A stretch of DNA of 64,000 bases from Cyanobium sp. PLM2.Bin73 (GTDB lineage Bacteria > Cyanobacteriota > Cyanobacteriia > PCC-6307 > Cyanobiaceae), in the NCBI GenBank assembly GCA_007694915.1, contig REEV01000045.1:1-64000 (forward strand), given 5' to 3'. Position 1 is the stretch's first letter. Every line of letters begins with the position of its first letter. The notes under the pieces are model-generated. The model made no database searches. It saw only the letters and a program-made list of their open reading frames with translations, and had not been told where the DNA came from. Positions 1 to 8,275 of this stretch are shown piece by piece. Made by a program: the position numbers and the translations under genes.

Positions 1-548
1 GAATGTAACACGATGTTGCGCGGTTTGTGAAGGGGGGTTGCAGGGCGGCCGGGTCCGCGGCGGCTCAGCCCGCCGCGCAGCACCAGCAGGGCGATCGCCA
101 GGCCGATGATCCGATCGAGCAGGGGGCTGCCCAGCAGGGCCACCAGCAGGCCGGAGAGGATCACGCCGGCGTTGGCGATGGTGTCCTTGCTGGAGAAGAT
201 CACCGAGGCGCGCATGTGGATGCCCTCGCCGTGGTGCCGGAACACCAGGGCCAGACAGACCAGGTTGGCCACCAGGGCCAGCAGGCCCACGCCCATCATC
301 AGCCCGCTCACCGGTTCGCTCCCCTGCAGGCTGCGCCGCAGCACGTCCGCCAGCACCAGCAGGGCCAGGCCATAGACGCCGGCATCGGCCAGCATGTCGA
401 GGGAATCGGCGATCAGGGCGATCGATTCGGCCCTCCGGCCCCAGCCGAGTTCCAGCACGAACATGGCGGCGTTGATCAGCAGCACCCACCAGAGGGTGCG
501 CCGCTGCAGCCGCTCAGCCCACGAAGCGCCGGTAGATCCAGCGCACAA
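1..548 (-). CDS. Cation diffusion facilitator family transporter (partial)
   Basis: The reverse strand is open from about 548 to the left edge. It encodes several hydrophobic segments with typical CDF features: LLINAAMF in the first membrane span, the Asp-rich ADSLDMLADA segment of the second span, and FSKDTIANAGV followed by a hydrophobic span and LLDRIIGLAIAL. Members of the family export divalent cations such as Zn, Co or Fe from the cytoplasm in exchange for protons. No ATG lies at the expected N-terminus. The only sensible upstream start is a TTG at 548, which overlaps the upstream gene by 35 bp, so the start is uncertain. No stop is seen before the edge. The last 20 or so codons are Arg/Pro-rich and could lie outside the conserved domain. 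The substrate cannot be told. Confidence 0.7.
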   Translation of the reverse strand, partial: MCAGSTGASWAERLQRRTLWWVLLINAAMFVLELGWGRRAESIALIADSLDMLADAGVYGLALLVLADVLRRSLQGSEPVSGLMMGVGLLALVANLVCLALVFRHHGEGIHMRASVIFSSKDTIANAGVILSGLLVALLGSPLLDRIIGLAIALLVLRGGLSRRGPGRPATPLHKPRNIVLH

Positions 549-933
549 CTCCGCCCAGCACCGGCACCGGGCCGAAGGTGGGGCCCACGAAATCGAAGTA
601 ATCGCGGTGATCCACGATCCTGCCCGCGTCATTGAGCAACAGGCGGGTGGTGCCGGGATAGATGAATTCGATGCCCTTGATCTTCAGGCCCATCTCCCAC
701 TCCACGAAGGCGGTGTCGCCCGTGATGGCGATGGCGCCCGGCTTGAGCAGCACGTCGTCACAGCGCCGCAGCAGGTCCTGCTGGGCCTTCAGGTAGGCGT
801 CGATGCCGTGGTGTTCCTGGGTGGGGTCCTGGAAGTGCACGGCCTCGTCGTAGAGCGCTCGCCACTGCTCCGCGCTGGGGCCCGGTGCGCCATAGGGCTT
901 GGTGAACAGGACCTGCAGGGTGGCGGCATCCAT
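514..933 (-). CDS. NTF2-like / SnoaL-like fold protein
   Basis: A 139-residue protein with the pattern of the NTF2-like superfamily: an N-terminal helical part (LYDEAVHFQDP) followed by strands (AFVEWEMGLKIKG, GTTRLLLNDAGRIVDHRDYFD). In related proteins this cone-shaped fold binds small ligands or acts as an isomerase or scaffold. The Phe-Gln-Asp-Pro and His-Arg-Asp-Tyr stretches line the pocket in homologues. The ATG at 933 fits the family length. The gene lies directly upstream of the cation-efflux gene and overlaps it slightly, so the two are probably co-transcribed. The function is unknown. Confidence 0.7.
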   Translation of the reverse strand: MDAATLQVLFTKPYGAPGPSAEQWRALYDEAVHFQDPTQEHHGIDAYLKAQQDLLRRCDDVLLKPGAIAITGDTAFVEWEMGLKIKGIEFIYPGTTRLLLNDAGRIVDHRDYFDFVGPTFGPVPVLGGVVRWIYRRFVG

Positions 934-994
934 GGCAGTGGGGTGGCACGGGTGTCAGCCTGCCAGCCTTGGTGGTGTTGTCAGTTGCCTCACC

Positions 995-1351
995 ATGCCC
1001 CTGCTGAGCATCAGAACCTCGGCCCCGGCCCCGGCGGTTGCCGAGCTCGACGGCCTGCTGCAGGAGATCTCCAGCCGCATCGCCGCTCACCTGGGCAAAC
1101 CGGAGTCCTACGTGATGACCGCCTTCGAGGGGGACGTGGCCATGACCTTCGCGGGCAGCGCTGCTGAGCCGGTGGCCTATCTGGAGCTCAAGAGCGTGGG
1201 CCGCCTCTCACCCCAGACCACCACCGCCATCAGCGCCGATCTCTGCGGCCTGGTCGAGGAGCGGCTGGGGGTGCCGGCGGCCCGCACCTACATCGAATTC
1301 GCCGCCGCCGAGGGCTACCTGTGGGGCTGGAATCGGCGCACGTTTGGCTGA
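995..1351 (+). CDS. MIF / phenylpyruvate tautomerase family protein
   Basis: A 118-residue protein whose mature N-terminus would be Pro (MPLLSIRTS). Pro is the catalytic base of the macrophage migration inhibitory factor / tautomerase superfamily after Met removal. The rest follows the family plan: LGKPESYVMT, then a strand with VAMTFAGS, AYLELKSVGRLS, a helix with LVEERLGVP, and the ending ARTYIEFAAAEGYLWGWNRRTFG, here cited only as a region. Homologues in cyanobacteria are common and are usually called phenylpyruvate tautomerases. The ATG at 995 was chosen over an in-frame GTG at 899 because only the former puts Pro at position 2. The physiological substrate is unknown. Confidence 0.85.
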   Translation: MPLLSIRTSAPAPAVAELDGLLQEISSRIAAHLGKPESYVMTAFEGDVAMTFAGSAAEPVAYLELKSVGRLSPQTTTAISADLCGLVEERLGVPAARTYIEFAAAEGYLWGWNRRTFG

Positions 1352-1384
1352 CCCGGAACCGGCCCCGCGGCGATCCTGGAGGAC

Positions 1385-1453
1385 GTAGCGACCACTACGG
1401 ATGGTGTGCTGAACAAACCGGCCCCTGCCGCTAGCGTGCGTGCAGTCGCTACA
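1385..1453. repeat. Inverted repeat GTAGCGAC / GTCGCTAC upstream of 1459
   Basis: GTAGCGAC at 1385-1392 is the exact reverse complement of GTCGCTAC at 1446-1453. A smaller hairpin, CGTAG/CTACG (1384-1399), sits inside the left arm. The pair flanks most of the 107-bp gap between the tautomerase gene and the next gene. It could be a terminator/leader structure or two operator half-sites; nothing decides between these. Confidence 0.3.
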
Positions 1454-1458
1454 CCGCG

Positions 1459-1758
1459 ATGACCCAGCTGCACGACCTCAGGTTGCGTCTTCTGGTTCAG
1501 CAGGAAACCCAGCGCATCCTCGACAGCCAGCCCGATGAACTCGACCTCTCCGTGGTGCAGGCCCGCTGCCTCTGCTGGCTGGCGCTGTTGGTCGAAGCCC
1601 ACGAGGAGCAGGCCTGTGATGCCGAGCGCCGCGGTGACACCGAGCAGGCGATGGGCTGGTTTGCTGATTCCATGCGCCTGCGCGATGTGATCAACGTGGT
1701 GACCTCGATCGAGATTCCCCTGCCGGCCGCCGACGAATCCGATGAGACGGCGGCCTGA
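1459..1758 (+). CDS. Conserved hypothetical protein, 99 aa
   Basis: A small, probably soluble and mostly helical protein without signal peptide or membrane segment. It has an amphipathic N-terminal helix (RLRLLVQQETQRIL), two Cys residues in ARCLCWLALL, and an acidic Ala-rich tail. It resembles short hypothetical proteins of Synechococcus/Cyanobium that have no assigned function. The ATG at 1459 is the first start after the intergenic gap. I do not recognise a domain. It is followed 47 bp later by another hypothetical gene on the same strand. Confidence 0.6.
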   Translation: MTQLHDLRLRLLVQQETQRILDSQPDELDLSVVQARCLCWLALLVEAHEEQACDAERRGDTEQAMGWFADSMRLRDVINVVTSIEIPLPAADESDETAA

Positions 1759-1805
1759 CGGGATCCGCGATGCCATGATGGTGGTTGTGACAGATAGGGA
1801 GCGCG

Positions 1806-2285
1806 GTGCCCGAAGAGCCCTGCCAGTGCCCTGATTGCCAGCGTTTCTATCGGGAACACGACCGACTGATCCGCGAAAACCCCACCCTCCGCCAGCAGCA
1901 GGAGCTCAACTGGGCTGCTTTGCAGTCATTCCGCACCCTGGCCGGCCGCGTGATGGAGGAGCTGCAGAAGCAGCAGGAGGCCAGCGAGGCCCAGCCCGCC
2001 ACTGGTGCCGCCGCCGCCCCAGCCGCCGCAGCCCCCGCTGAGCCGGACACGCCGGAGGAGCCCGATGCCATGCAGCAGGCCCTGGCCGATCTGGAGAACA
2101 TCAACGCCCATCTGTTCTCGATCGAGGCGTTGATGGAGCGCATCTTCGATGTGCGGGTGCCCGAGGAGGTGGAGCGTCTCTTCCGTGAGCAGGCCGGTGA
2201 ACTCGCCCCCGATCCGCTCAATGCCGATCGCCTGCGCCTCAACCGGCTGCTGCACCAGACCCCCGATCTCCCCGACCGGGGCTGA
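1806..2285 (+). CDS. Hypothetical protein with N-terminal Cys cluster and coiled-coil potential
   Basis: A 159-residue protein starting at a GTG that follows a good GGGAG ribosome-binding site at about 1797-1801. Residues 6, 8 and 11 form a CxCxxC cluster that could bind a metal. It is followed by a Gln/Glu-rich helical region with coiled-coil character, a low-complexity Ala/Pro linker (about residues 66-85) and a second helical block with LFSIEALMERIFDVR. The linker separates two conserved-looking modules. No family is recognised. The gene ends convergently 6 bp from the end of glgP. Confidence 0.6.
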   Translation: MPEEPCQCPDCQRFYREHDRLIRENPTLRQQQELNWAALQSFRTLAGRVMEELQKQQEASEAQPATGAAAAPAAAAPAEPDTPEEPDAMQQALADLENINAHLFSIEALMERIFDVRVPEEVERLFREQAGELAPDPLNADRLRLNRLLHQTPDLPDRG

Positions 2286-2291
2286 TTCCGC

Positions 2292-4856
2292 TCACTCCAT
2301 CTCGCAGCTGATCGTCACCGGGTAGGGCTGGGCCCCCCAGATGCGCTCGGCGTACTCGCGGATCGAGCGGTCGGAGGAGAAAAAGCCGGTGCGGGCCGAG
2401 TTGAGCAGGGCCATGCGGTTCCAACTCCGGCTGTCGGCCCAGGTCTGGTTCACCTCCTGCTGGGCGCGCTGGTAGTCCTGGAAATCGGCCAGCACGAAGA
2501 AGGGGTCCTGGCCGGTGAGGTTCTGCAGCAACGGCCGGAACAGGTCGCCGTCGCCGTCGCTGAAGTGGCCCTGCTCGATCAGGCGCAGCACCTCCCCCAG
2601 CTCGGGGATCCCGCCGATCCATTCCCAGGGCCGGTAGCCCTCGGCCCGCAGCTCGGCAATCTGCTCGGTGGTGCGGCCGAACAGGAAGAAGTTGTCGGCA
2701 CCCACCTGCTCGCGGATCTCCACATTGGCGCCATCGAGGGTGCCGATCGTGAGGGCACCATTCATGGCGAACTTCATGTTGCCGGTGCCGGAGGCCTCCT
2801 TGCCGGCAGTGGAGATCTGTTCGGAGAGGTCGGTGGCTGGGTACACCTTTTCACCCAGCTTGACGCTGTAGTCGGGCAGGAAGATCACCCGCAGACGCCC
2901 GTCCATGTCGGGATCGGCGTTCACCGTGTCAGCGATGCCGTTGATGAAGCGGATGATCAGCTTGGCCATGTAATAGCCGGGCGCCGCCTTGCCGCCGAAG
3001 ATCACCGTGCGTGGCGGCAGATCGTCGCCCAGGCCGCTCTTGATGCGCAGGTAGTGGGATATCACCTGCAGGGCATTGAGGTGCTGGCGCTTGTATTCGT
3101 GAATGCGCTTCACCTGCACGTCGAACAGCGAGGCGGGATCCACCAGCACGCCGGTGTGCTGCTCGATGTACTGGGCCAGGTGGGCCTTCACCGCCAGTTT
3201 CGTGGCTCCCCAGCGCTCCAGGAAGCCGTCGTCGTCGGCAAAGGCCTCCAGCTGGCGCAGCTGGTCGAGGTCCTTCACCCAGCCATCGCCGATGGCCTCG
3301 CTGATCAGGCGGGTGAGGCGGGGGTTGGCCAGCGCCAGCCAGCGCCGCGGGGTGACGCCGTTGGTGACGTTGGTGAACTTCTCGGGCCAGAGGGCCTTGA
3401 AATCGGGAAACAGATCCCGCTGCACCAGATCGCTGTGCAGGGCCGCCACACCGTTCACATGGTGGCTGCCGATGGTGGCCAGGTGGGCCATGCGCACCGC
3501 CTTGGGGCCGTCCTCATCGATGATCGACACCCGCCGCAGCACCTGGTCGTCGCCGGGATAGCGCAGCCGTACCTGCTGCAGGAAGCGGCGGTTGATCTCG
3601 TAGATGATCTCCAGGTGGCGCGGCAGCAGCGCGCCCATCAGGTCCACCCCCCACGTCTCCAGGGCCTCCGGTAGCAGAGTGTGGTTGGTGTAAGCGAGGG
3701 AGGCGGTGGTGATGCCCCAGGCCTCCTCCCACTCCAGGCGCTTCTCATCCAGCAGCAGCCGCATCAGCTCGGCCACCGCGATCGAGGGGTGGGTGTCGTT
3801 GAGCTGCACGGCCCAGTGCGCGGGGAACTCCTGCACGGGAATGCCGCGGGCCTCCAGGCTGCGCAGCATGTCCTGCAGGGAGCAGCTCACGAAGAAGTGC
3901 TGCTGCTTGAGCCGCAGCCGCCGGCCCTCATCGGTGCCGTCGTTGGGGTAAAGCACCTTGGAGAGGGTTTCGCTGCCCACCTTCTCCTCCACGGCGCCGT
4001 AGTAGTCGCCGATGTTGAAGGCGTAGAAGTCGAAGCTCTCGGTGGCGTCGGCCCGCCACAGCCGCAGCCGGTCGCAGGTGTTCACCCGGTAGCCCAGCAC
4101 CGGCACGTCGTGGGGCACCCCGATGGCGTGCTCGGCCGGGATCCAGCGGCTGCGCAGCACGTCATCGTCGTCGCGGTAGGTCTCCGTGCGACCGCCGAAG
4201 CCCACGAAGCAGGCCTGATCGGGCTGGGGCAGCTCCCAGGGCCACCCGGCCTTGAGCCACTTGTCGGTGATCTCCACCTGCCAGCCGTCGCGGATCAGCT
4301 GATCGAAGATCCCGAACTCGTAGCGGATGCCGTAGCCGGTGGCAGGAATCTCCAGGGAGGCCAGCGATTCCAGGAAGCAGGCCGCCAGGCGCCCGAGGCC
4401 GCCGTTGCCCAGGCCCGGTTCTTCCTCCACATCGAGGATTTCGCCCAGGTCGTGGATGCCGAATCCCTTGATGGCTTCAGCGGCCGCCTCCTGGATGCCG
4501 AGCATCAGCAGGTTGTTGCCCAGCTGGGGGCCGATCAGGAACTCGGCCGAGAGGTAGGCCACCACGCGGGTGGGGGTTTTGCGCAGGGCCTCAACGCCGG
4601 CCAGGTAGCGGGTGATCAGCCGGTCGCGCACCGCATAGCTGAGCGCCATGTAGAGGTCGTGGCGGCTGGCGGTGGGGGCGAGCTTGCCGAGCGTGTAGAA
4701 GAGGTGCTCGGTCATACCGTCGAACACCGCGCTGGCATCGAGGCCGCTGCGGTGGGGATCGGCGTAGCAGCCCGGTGTGGGCAGGCGCAGCTGGGCTGGC
4801 CGGCTGGGGCTGGCCGGCTCGGACGGGATCGCGGTGATCGGGTTTGCCTGCGTCAT
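2292..4856 (-). CDS. glgP: Glycogen phosphorylase
   Basis: An 854-residue enzyme that releases glucose-1-phosphate from glycogen by phosphorolysis in the cytosol. The whole family pattern is present: DLYMALSYAVRDR and YLSAEFLIGPQLGNN near the N-terminus, the EPGLGNGGLGRLAACF glycine-rich segment, the VKRIHEYKRQHLN region, and the pyridoxal-phosphate site EASGTGNMKFAMNGA with the PLP lysine at about residue 695. The ATG at 4856 was chosen because it gives the usual family length; an alternative in-frame start 42 bp upstream would only add an unconserved stretch. It is divergent from the Na+/H+ antiporter gene. Confidence 0.97.
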   Translation of the reverse strand: MTQANPITAIPSEPASPSRPAQLRLPTPGCYADPHRSGLDASAVFDGMTEHLFYTLGKLAPTASRHDLYMALSYAVRDRLITRYLAGVEALRKTPTRVVAYLSAEFLIGPQLGNNLLMLGIQEAAAEAIKGFGIHDLGEILDVEEEPGLGNGGLGRLAACFLESLASLEIPATGYGIRYEFGIFDQLIRDGWQVEITDKWLKAGWPWELPQPDQACFVGFGGRTETYRDDDDVLRSRWIPAEHAIGVPHDVPVLGYRVNTCDRLRLWRADATESFDFYAFNIGDYYGAVEEKVGSETLSKVLYPNDGTDEGRRLRLKQQHFFVSCSLQDMLRSLEARGIPVQEFPAHWAVQLNDTHPSIAVAELMRLLLDEKRLEWEEAWGITTASLAYTNHTLLPEALETWGVDLMGALLPRHLEIIYEINRRFLQQVRLRYPGDDQVLRRVSIIDEDGPKAVRMAHLATIGSHHVNGVAALHSDLVQRDLFPDFKALWPEKFTNVTNGVTPRRWLALANPRLTRLISEAIGDGWVKDLDQLRQLEAFADDDGFLERWGATKLAVKAHLAQYIEQHTGVLVDPASLFDVQVKRIHEYKRQHLNALQVISHYLRIKSGLGDDLPPRTVIFGGKAAPGYYMAKLIIRFINGIADTVNADPDMDGRLRVIFLPDYSVKLGEKVYPATDLSEQISTAGKEASGTGNMKFAMNGALTIGTLDGANVEIREQVGADNFFLFGRTTEQIAELRAEGYRPWEWIGGIPELGEVLRLIEQGHFSDGDGDLFRPLLQNLTGQDPFFVLADFQDYQRAQQEVNQTWADSRSWNRMALLNSARTGFFSSDRSIREYAERIWGAQPYPVTISCEME

Positions 4857-5022
4857 GCCAGATCTGCACTGTGCGGACCGTAGCCACGGCTGCCACACCT
4901 ACCCCTTCCTGGCGACTAGGGATCAGCAAGCGAACACCGGCGCCCGCAATCCCGTTAGCGCTTGGCTGCCTTGCCGCCAACCGCCTTAAGGTCGGCGCGC
5001 TTTCGCCATCCCGTTGCTGCCG

Positions 5023-6432
5023 ATGCAGTTGCCCATGGCCCTGTTGCCGTTGTCTCCGCCGCCGATGCTTTCTCTGGCCATGGCTCCGTCGCTGCTGCTG
5101 GAGGTGGGCAACCACCAGCTCGAGGTGGCTGAAACCCTCATCGGGGTGGGGGAATTTCTGGTGATCTTCGTGGCAGCGCGCCTCCTGGCCGAGCTGATGG
5201 TGCGCATCCAGCTGCCCACGATCCTGGGTGAGCTGGTGGCCGGCGTGATCATCGGTGTGTCCGGTCTGCACCTGATCGTGCCCCCCGAAACCCAGGCCCA
5301 GCTGAGCGCCTGGCTGCTGTCGCTGGTGGGCTCCCTGGCGGAGGTCTCGCCGGACACGGTGCAGGAGCTCTACACCGAAACCTTCCCCAACCTCCAGGCC
5401 GTTTCCGAGATCGGCCTTTACGCCCTGCTCTTCCTCACCGGCCTGGAGAGCGAGCTCGACGAACTGGTGGCGGTGGGCATGCAGGCCACCACCGTCGCGG
5501 TGACCGGGGTGGTGCTGCCCTTCGCGCTGGGCACGGCCGGCCTCTACTACCTGTTCGATGTGCCGCTGATCCCGGCGGTGTTCGCCGGGGCGGCGATGAC
5601 CGCCACCTCGATCGGCATCACCGCCAGCGTGTTCGGGGAGCTGAAGTTCCTCAAGACCCGCGAGGGCCAGACGGTGATCGGCGCCGCCGTGCTCGACGAC
5701 ATCCTCGGCATCGTGATCCTGGCGGTGGTGGTGAGCCTGGCCGGTGGCGGGGCCTTCAGCTTCGGGCCCCTGCTCAAGCTGGTGGCAGCCGCCGGGGTGT
5801 TCGTGGCCGCTGCCCTGTTCCTCAGCCGCACCGCCGCTCCCGGCTTCGACTGGCTGCTCGACCGGCTCAAGGCCCCGGGTGAGGTGGTGGTGGCCTCCTT
5901 CGTGGTGCTCTCGCTCTGCTGTTTCGCCGCCCAGGCGATCGGCCTGGAGGCCGCCCTGGGCGCCTTCGCGGCCGGCCTGATTCTCAGCGGCTCCAAGCAC
6001 ACCCACGACATCGACGCCGCCGTGAAGCCCCTGGTGGCCCTGTTCGCCACCATCTTCTTCGTGCTGATCGGCACCGGCATGGACCTGGCGGTGCTCAACC
6101 CCTTCAACCCCGAGAACCGGGAGGGGCTGATGATGGCCGCCTTCCTGCTGGTGGTGGCCATCGCCGGCAAGATCGCCGCCGGCTGGAGCTACGTGAGCAA
6201 GGAGAAGACCAACCGGCTGGTGGTGGGCCTGGGGATGATGCCCCGCGGCGAGGTGGGCCTGATCTTCCTGGGCCTCGGCACCCAGGCCGGGCTGCTCACC
6301 AAGCCCCTGGAGGCCGCCATCCTGCTGATGGTGATCGGCACCACCTTCCTGGCCCCGATCCTGCTACGGGTGGTGTTGCGCAACGACACCGGAGGGCCCG
6401 ACCTTGACCCCCTCGCCGAAATCCCCACCTGA
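5023..6432 (+). CDS. CPA2-family Na+/H+ antiporter (NapA/KefB type)
   Basis: A 469-residue integral membrane protein with about 12 hydrophobic segments. Characteristic CPA2 parts are LPTILGELVAGVIIG near the N-terminus, MTATSIGITASVFGEL in the discontinuous helix, the paired aspartates in VLDDILGIVIL that carry the exchanged ion, and GMMPRGEVGLIFLGLG near the C-terminus. Cyanobacteria use several such NhaS antiporters in plasma or thylakoid membranes for Na+ and pH control; which paralogue this is cannot be told here. The ATG at 5023 was preferred over a TTG at 5014. It overlaps the next gene by about 29 bp if that gene starts at its TTG, suggesting co-transcription. Confidence 0.9.
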   Translation: MQLPMALLPLSPPPMLSLAMAPSLLLEVGNHQLEVAETLIGVGEFLVIFVAARLLAELMVRIQLPTILGELVAGVIIGVSGLHLIVPPETQAQLSAWLLSLVGSLAEVSPDTVQELYTETFPNLQAVSEIGLYALLFLTGLESELDELVAVGMQATTVAVTGVVLPFALGTAGLYYLFDVPLIPAVFAGAAMTATSIGITASVFGELKFLKTREGQTVIGAAVLDDILGIVILAVVVSLAGGGAFSFGPLLKLVAAAGVFVAAALFLSRTAAPGFDWLLDRLKAPGEVVVASFVVLSLCCFAAQAIGLEAALGAFAAGLILSGSKHTHDIDAAVKPLVALFATIFFVLIGTGMDLAVLNPFNPENREGLMMAAFLLVVAIAGKIAAGWSYVSKEKTNRLVVGLGMMPRGEVGLIFLGLGTQAGLLTKPLEAAILLMVIGTTFLAPILLRVVLRNDTGGPDLDPLAEIPT

Positions 6433-6958
6433 GCCGTTGCTGCGGCGCTGGGGCCTGAGCTGGGGCGGCTGGCTGGACAACCGGCGTGGTGAGTGGTGGC
6501 TGCTGGCCCAGCTGCTGCTGATCGCCGCCCATCTGCTGCCCGCCTGGCCGGCGCCCGGCGCCTGGGGCTATGCCTGGCCCCTGCCCCTGGCTGTCACCGG
6601 CGCCGCGCTGCTGCTGGTGGGTGTGGTGCTGGCCCTGCAGGCGTTCGTGCGGCTGGGGCCGAGCCTCACGCCCCTGCCCGAACCCATGGCCGATGCGGCG
6701 CTGGTGACCAGCGGTGCCTATGCCCGCTGCCGCCACCCCCTCTACCAGGCGATGCTGCTGTGCTCGCTGGGCATGGCCCTGGCCCTGGGCAGCCTGCTGC
6801 ACCTGGCCCTGCTGCTGGCCCTGGTGGCGGTGCTGGGTGGCAAGGCCCGCCGCGAGGAGCGGGCCCTTGAGCGCCTCCACCCCGAGTACGCCGCCTACCG
6901 CAGCGCCACACCGGCGATCATTCCCCGCTGTCCCTGGCTTGACTGGCGAGTGCTGTGA
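6404..6958 (+). CDS. Isoprenylcysteine carboxyl methyltransferase-like membrane protein
   Basis: A 184-residue membrane protein with four or five hydrophobic spans. The C-terminal part matches the ICMT/PEMT methyltransferase fold: GAYARCRHPLYQAMLL supplies the conserved Arg-His-Pro used for S-adenosylmethionine binding, and EERALERLHPEYAAYR the conserved Glu-Glu and Tyr. In bacteria such proteins methylate unknown small molecules, lipids or thiols. Neither possible start is ATG: a TTG at 6404 overlaps the antiporter by 29 bp and a TTG at 6437 lies 4 bp after its stop. The substrate is unknown. Confidence 0.75.
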   Translation: MTPSPKSPPEPLLRRWGLSWGGWLDNRRGEWWLLAQLLLIAAHLLPAWPAPGAWGYAWPLPLAVTGAALLLVGVVLALQAFVRLGPSLTPLPEPMADAALVTSGAYARCRHPLYQAMLLCSLGMALALGSLLHLALLLALVAVLGGKARREERALERLHPEYAAYRSATPAIIPRCPWLDWRVL

Positions 6959-7226
6959 AGGCGCCCCAGCCGGCGGCGATCAGCCCCAGGCTGCTGGCCC
7001 AGCCGGGGCCGAGGGCCCAGCTCAGGGCCAGGTTGGTGAGGGCCCCGATCGCCAGGGCCAGCAGCAGGCTGCCAGCCACGAGCACCAGCTGCTGCAGGTT
7101 CTCCGGCAGGTCGCCCGCGGCCAGGGCGGCCTCCAGGCGGCCCAGGGGCAGGCTCAGGGGCAGGTAGAGCGCCAGGGCCCAGAAGGCGGTGCCGGGCAGC
7201 AGGGGGATCCAGTGGGGCACAACCAT
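6918..7226 (-). CDS. Small membrane protein, unknown function
   Basis: A 102-residue protein starting at the ATG at 7226, with three hydrophobic segments (LLPGTAFWALALYLPL, LVLVAGSLLLALAIGAL and a C-terminal span in LGLIAAGWGAFTAL). It looks like the short conserved hypothetical membrane proteins common in marine picocyanobacteria. Its end overlaps the methyltransferase-like gene by 41 bp on the opposite strand. It is divergent from the alpha/beta hydrolase. I cannot assign a function. Confidence 0.55.
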   Translation of the reverse strand: MVVPHWIPLLPGTAFWALALYLPLSLPLGRLEAALAAGDLPENLQQLVLVAGSLLLALAIGALTNLALSWALGPGWASSLGLIAAGWGAFTALASQARDSGE

Positions 7227-7255
7227 CGGGACAGAACCATGGGGAGGGAAACCAG

Positions 7256-7288
7256 CCGGGCGGGGTCGAGGTCGAACCGGGCGGGGTC
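7256..7288. repeat. Short direct repeat in a divergent promoter region
   Basis: CCGGGCGGGGTC occurs at 7256-7267 and again at 7277-7288, a 21-bp period equal to about two helical turns. It lies between the divergent genes starting at 7226 and 7334. Two sites on the same DNA face could bind a regulator, but GC-rich chance duplication is equally possible. Confidence 0.3.
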
Positions 7289-7333
7289 CGGCGCCCACAC
7301 GCGCTCCCTAGCATCGACGACCTCAGAGACGGT

Positions 7334-8275
7334 GTGGTGAGCGAGGTCGTTGTTGAAGCCTGGCAGTACCTCGGCCATGGCGTGCATGCCGTGAAGGCCG
7401 GCCCGGAGCAGCCCGAGGGGCCAGCGCTGCTGCTGGTGCACGGTTTCGGGGCCTCCACCGACCACTGGCGCTTCAACATTCCGGTGCTGGCCCAGCGCCA
7501 TGAGGTGCATGCCATCGACCTGCTCGGCTTCGGGCGCAGTGCCAAGCCAGCCGGGCTGGCCTATGGCGGTGCCCTCTGGCGCGACCAGCTGGCCGCCTAC
7601 GTGGGCGAGCGCATCGGCCGTCCCACGGTGCTGGTGGGCAATTCCCTGGGCGGCTTCTCCGCCCTGGCGGCCGGCGTGGCCCTCGCTGAGCAGGCGGCCG
7701 GGGTGGCCCTGCTCAACGCTGCAGGACCGTTCAGCGATGAGCAGGCTCCGCCGCGGGGCTGGGGGGCCATCGCCCGCCAGACCATCGGTGGTGCCCTGCT
7801 GCGCAGCCCGGTGCTGCAGCGGCTGCTGTTCGAGAACCTGCGCCGGCCCGCCACCATCCGCCGCACCCTCAACCAGGTGTACATCGACCGCAGCAACGTC
7901 GATGACGCCCTGGTGGAGGCGATCCGCCGCCCCTCCCTCGACCCCGGGGCCTTCGGGGTGTTCCGAACGGTGTTCGACATCCCCCGCGGTCAGCCCCTCG
8001 ACGAGCTGTTCGCCCAGCTCAACTGCCCGTTGCTGCTGCTCTGGGGCATCCGCGATCCCTGGATCAATGCCGCCGGCCGCCGGGCCGCCTTCCAGCGCCA
8101 TGCCCCCGCAGCCACCACCGAGGTGGTAATGGAAGCCGGCCACTGCCCCCACGACGAGGTGCCCGATCAGGTGAATGCCGCCCTGCGGGAGTGGCTGGCG
8201 GAGCTCAACGCCGGGGCTGAATTCCCGGCAGCCGCCCCCGCGCCAGCTGCTGTTTCGGATCGAACTGCCGCTTGA
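7334..8275 (+). CDS. Alpha/beta-fold hydrolase
   Basis: A 313-residue soluble hydrolase. It carries the oxyanion-hole motif LLLVHGFGAS, the nucleophile elbow GNSLGGF with Ser at about residue 104, the acid in LLLLWGIRDPW and the catalytic His in EAGHCPHDE. Close relatives in cyanobacteria are annotated as chlorophyll-related or general hydrolases; the substrate cannot be deduced. It starts with GTG at 7334 (GTG GTG AGC). The Ala/Pro-rich tail past about residue 290 is outside the fold and overlaps the end of glcE by 71 bp on the other strand. Confidence 0.88.
   Translation: MVSEVVVEAWQYLGHGVHAVKAGPEQPEGPALLLVHGFGASTDHWRFNIPVLAQRHEVHAIDLLGFGRSAKPAGLAYGGALWRDQLAAYVGERIGRPTVLVGNSLGGFSALAAGVALAEQAAGVALLNAAGPFSDEQAPPRGWGAIARQTIGGALLRSPVLQRLLFENLRRPATIRRTLNQVYIDRSNVDDALVEAIRRPSLDPGAFGVFRTVFDIPRGQPLDELFAQLNCPLLLLWGIRDPWINAAGRRAAFQRHAPAATTEVVMEAGHCPHDEVPDQVNAALREWLAELNAGAEFPAAAPAPAAVSDRTAA

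Noticed and set aside
27-635. Plus-strand open frame of about 200 codons at the left edge
   Set aside because: It runs antisense to the cation-efflux gene and the NTF2-like gene, both of which have family motifs.
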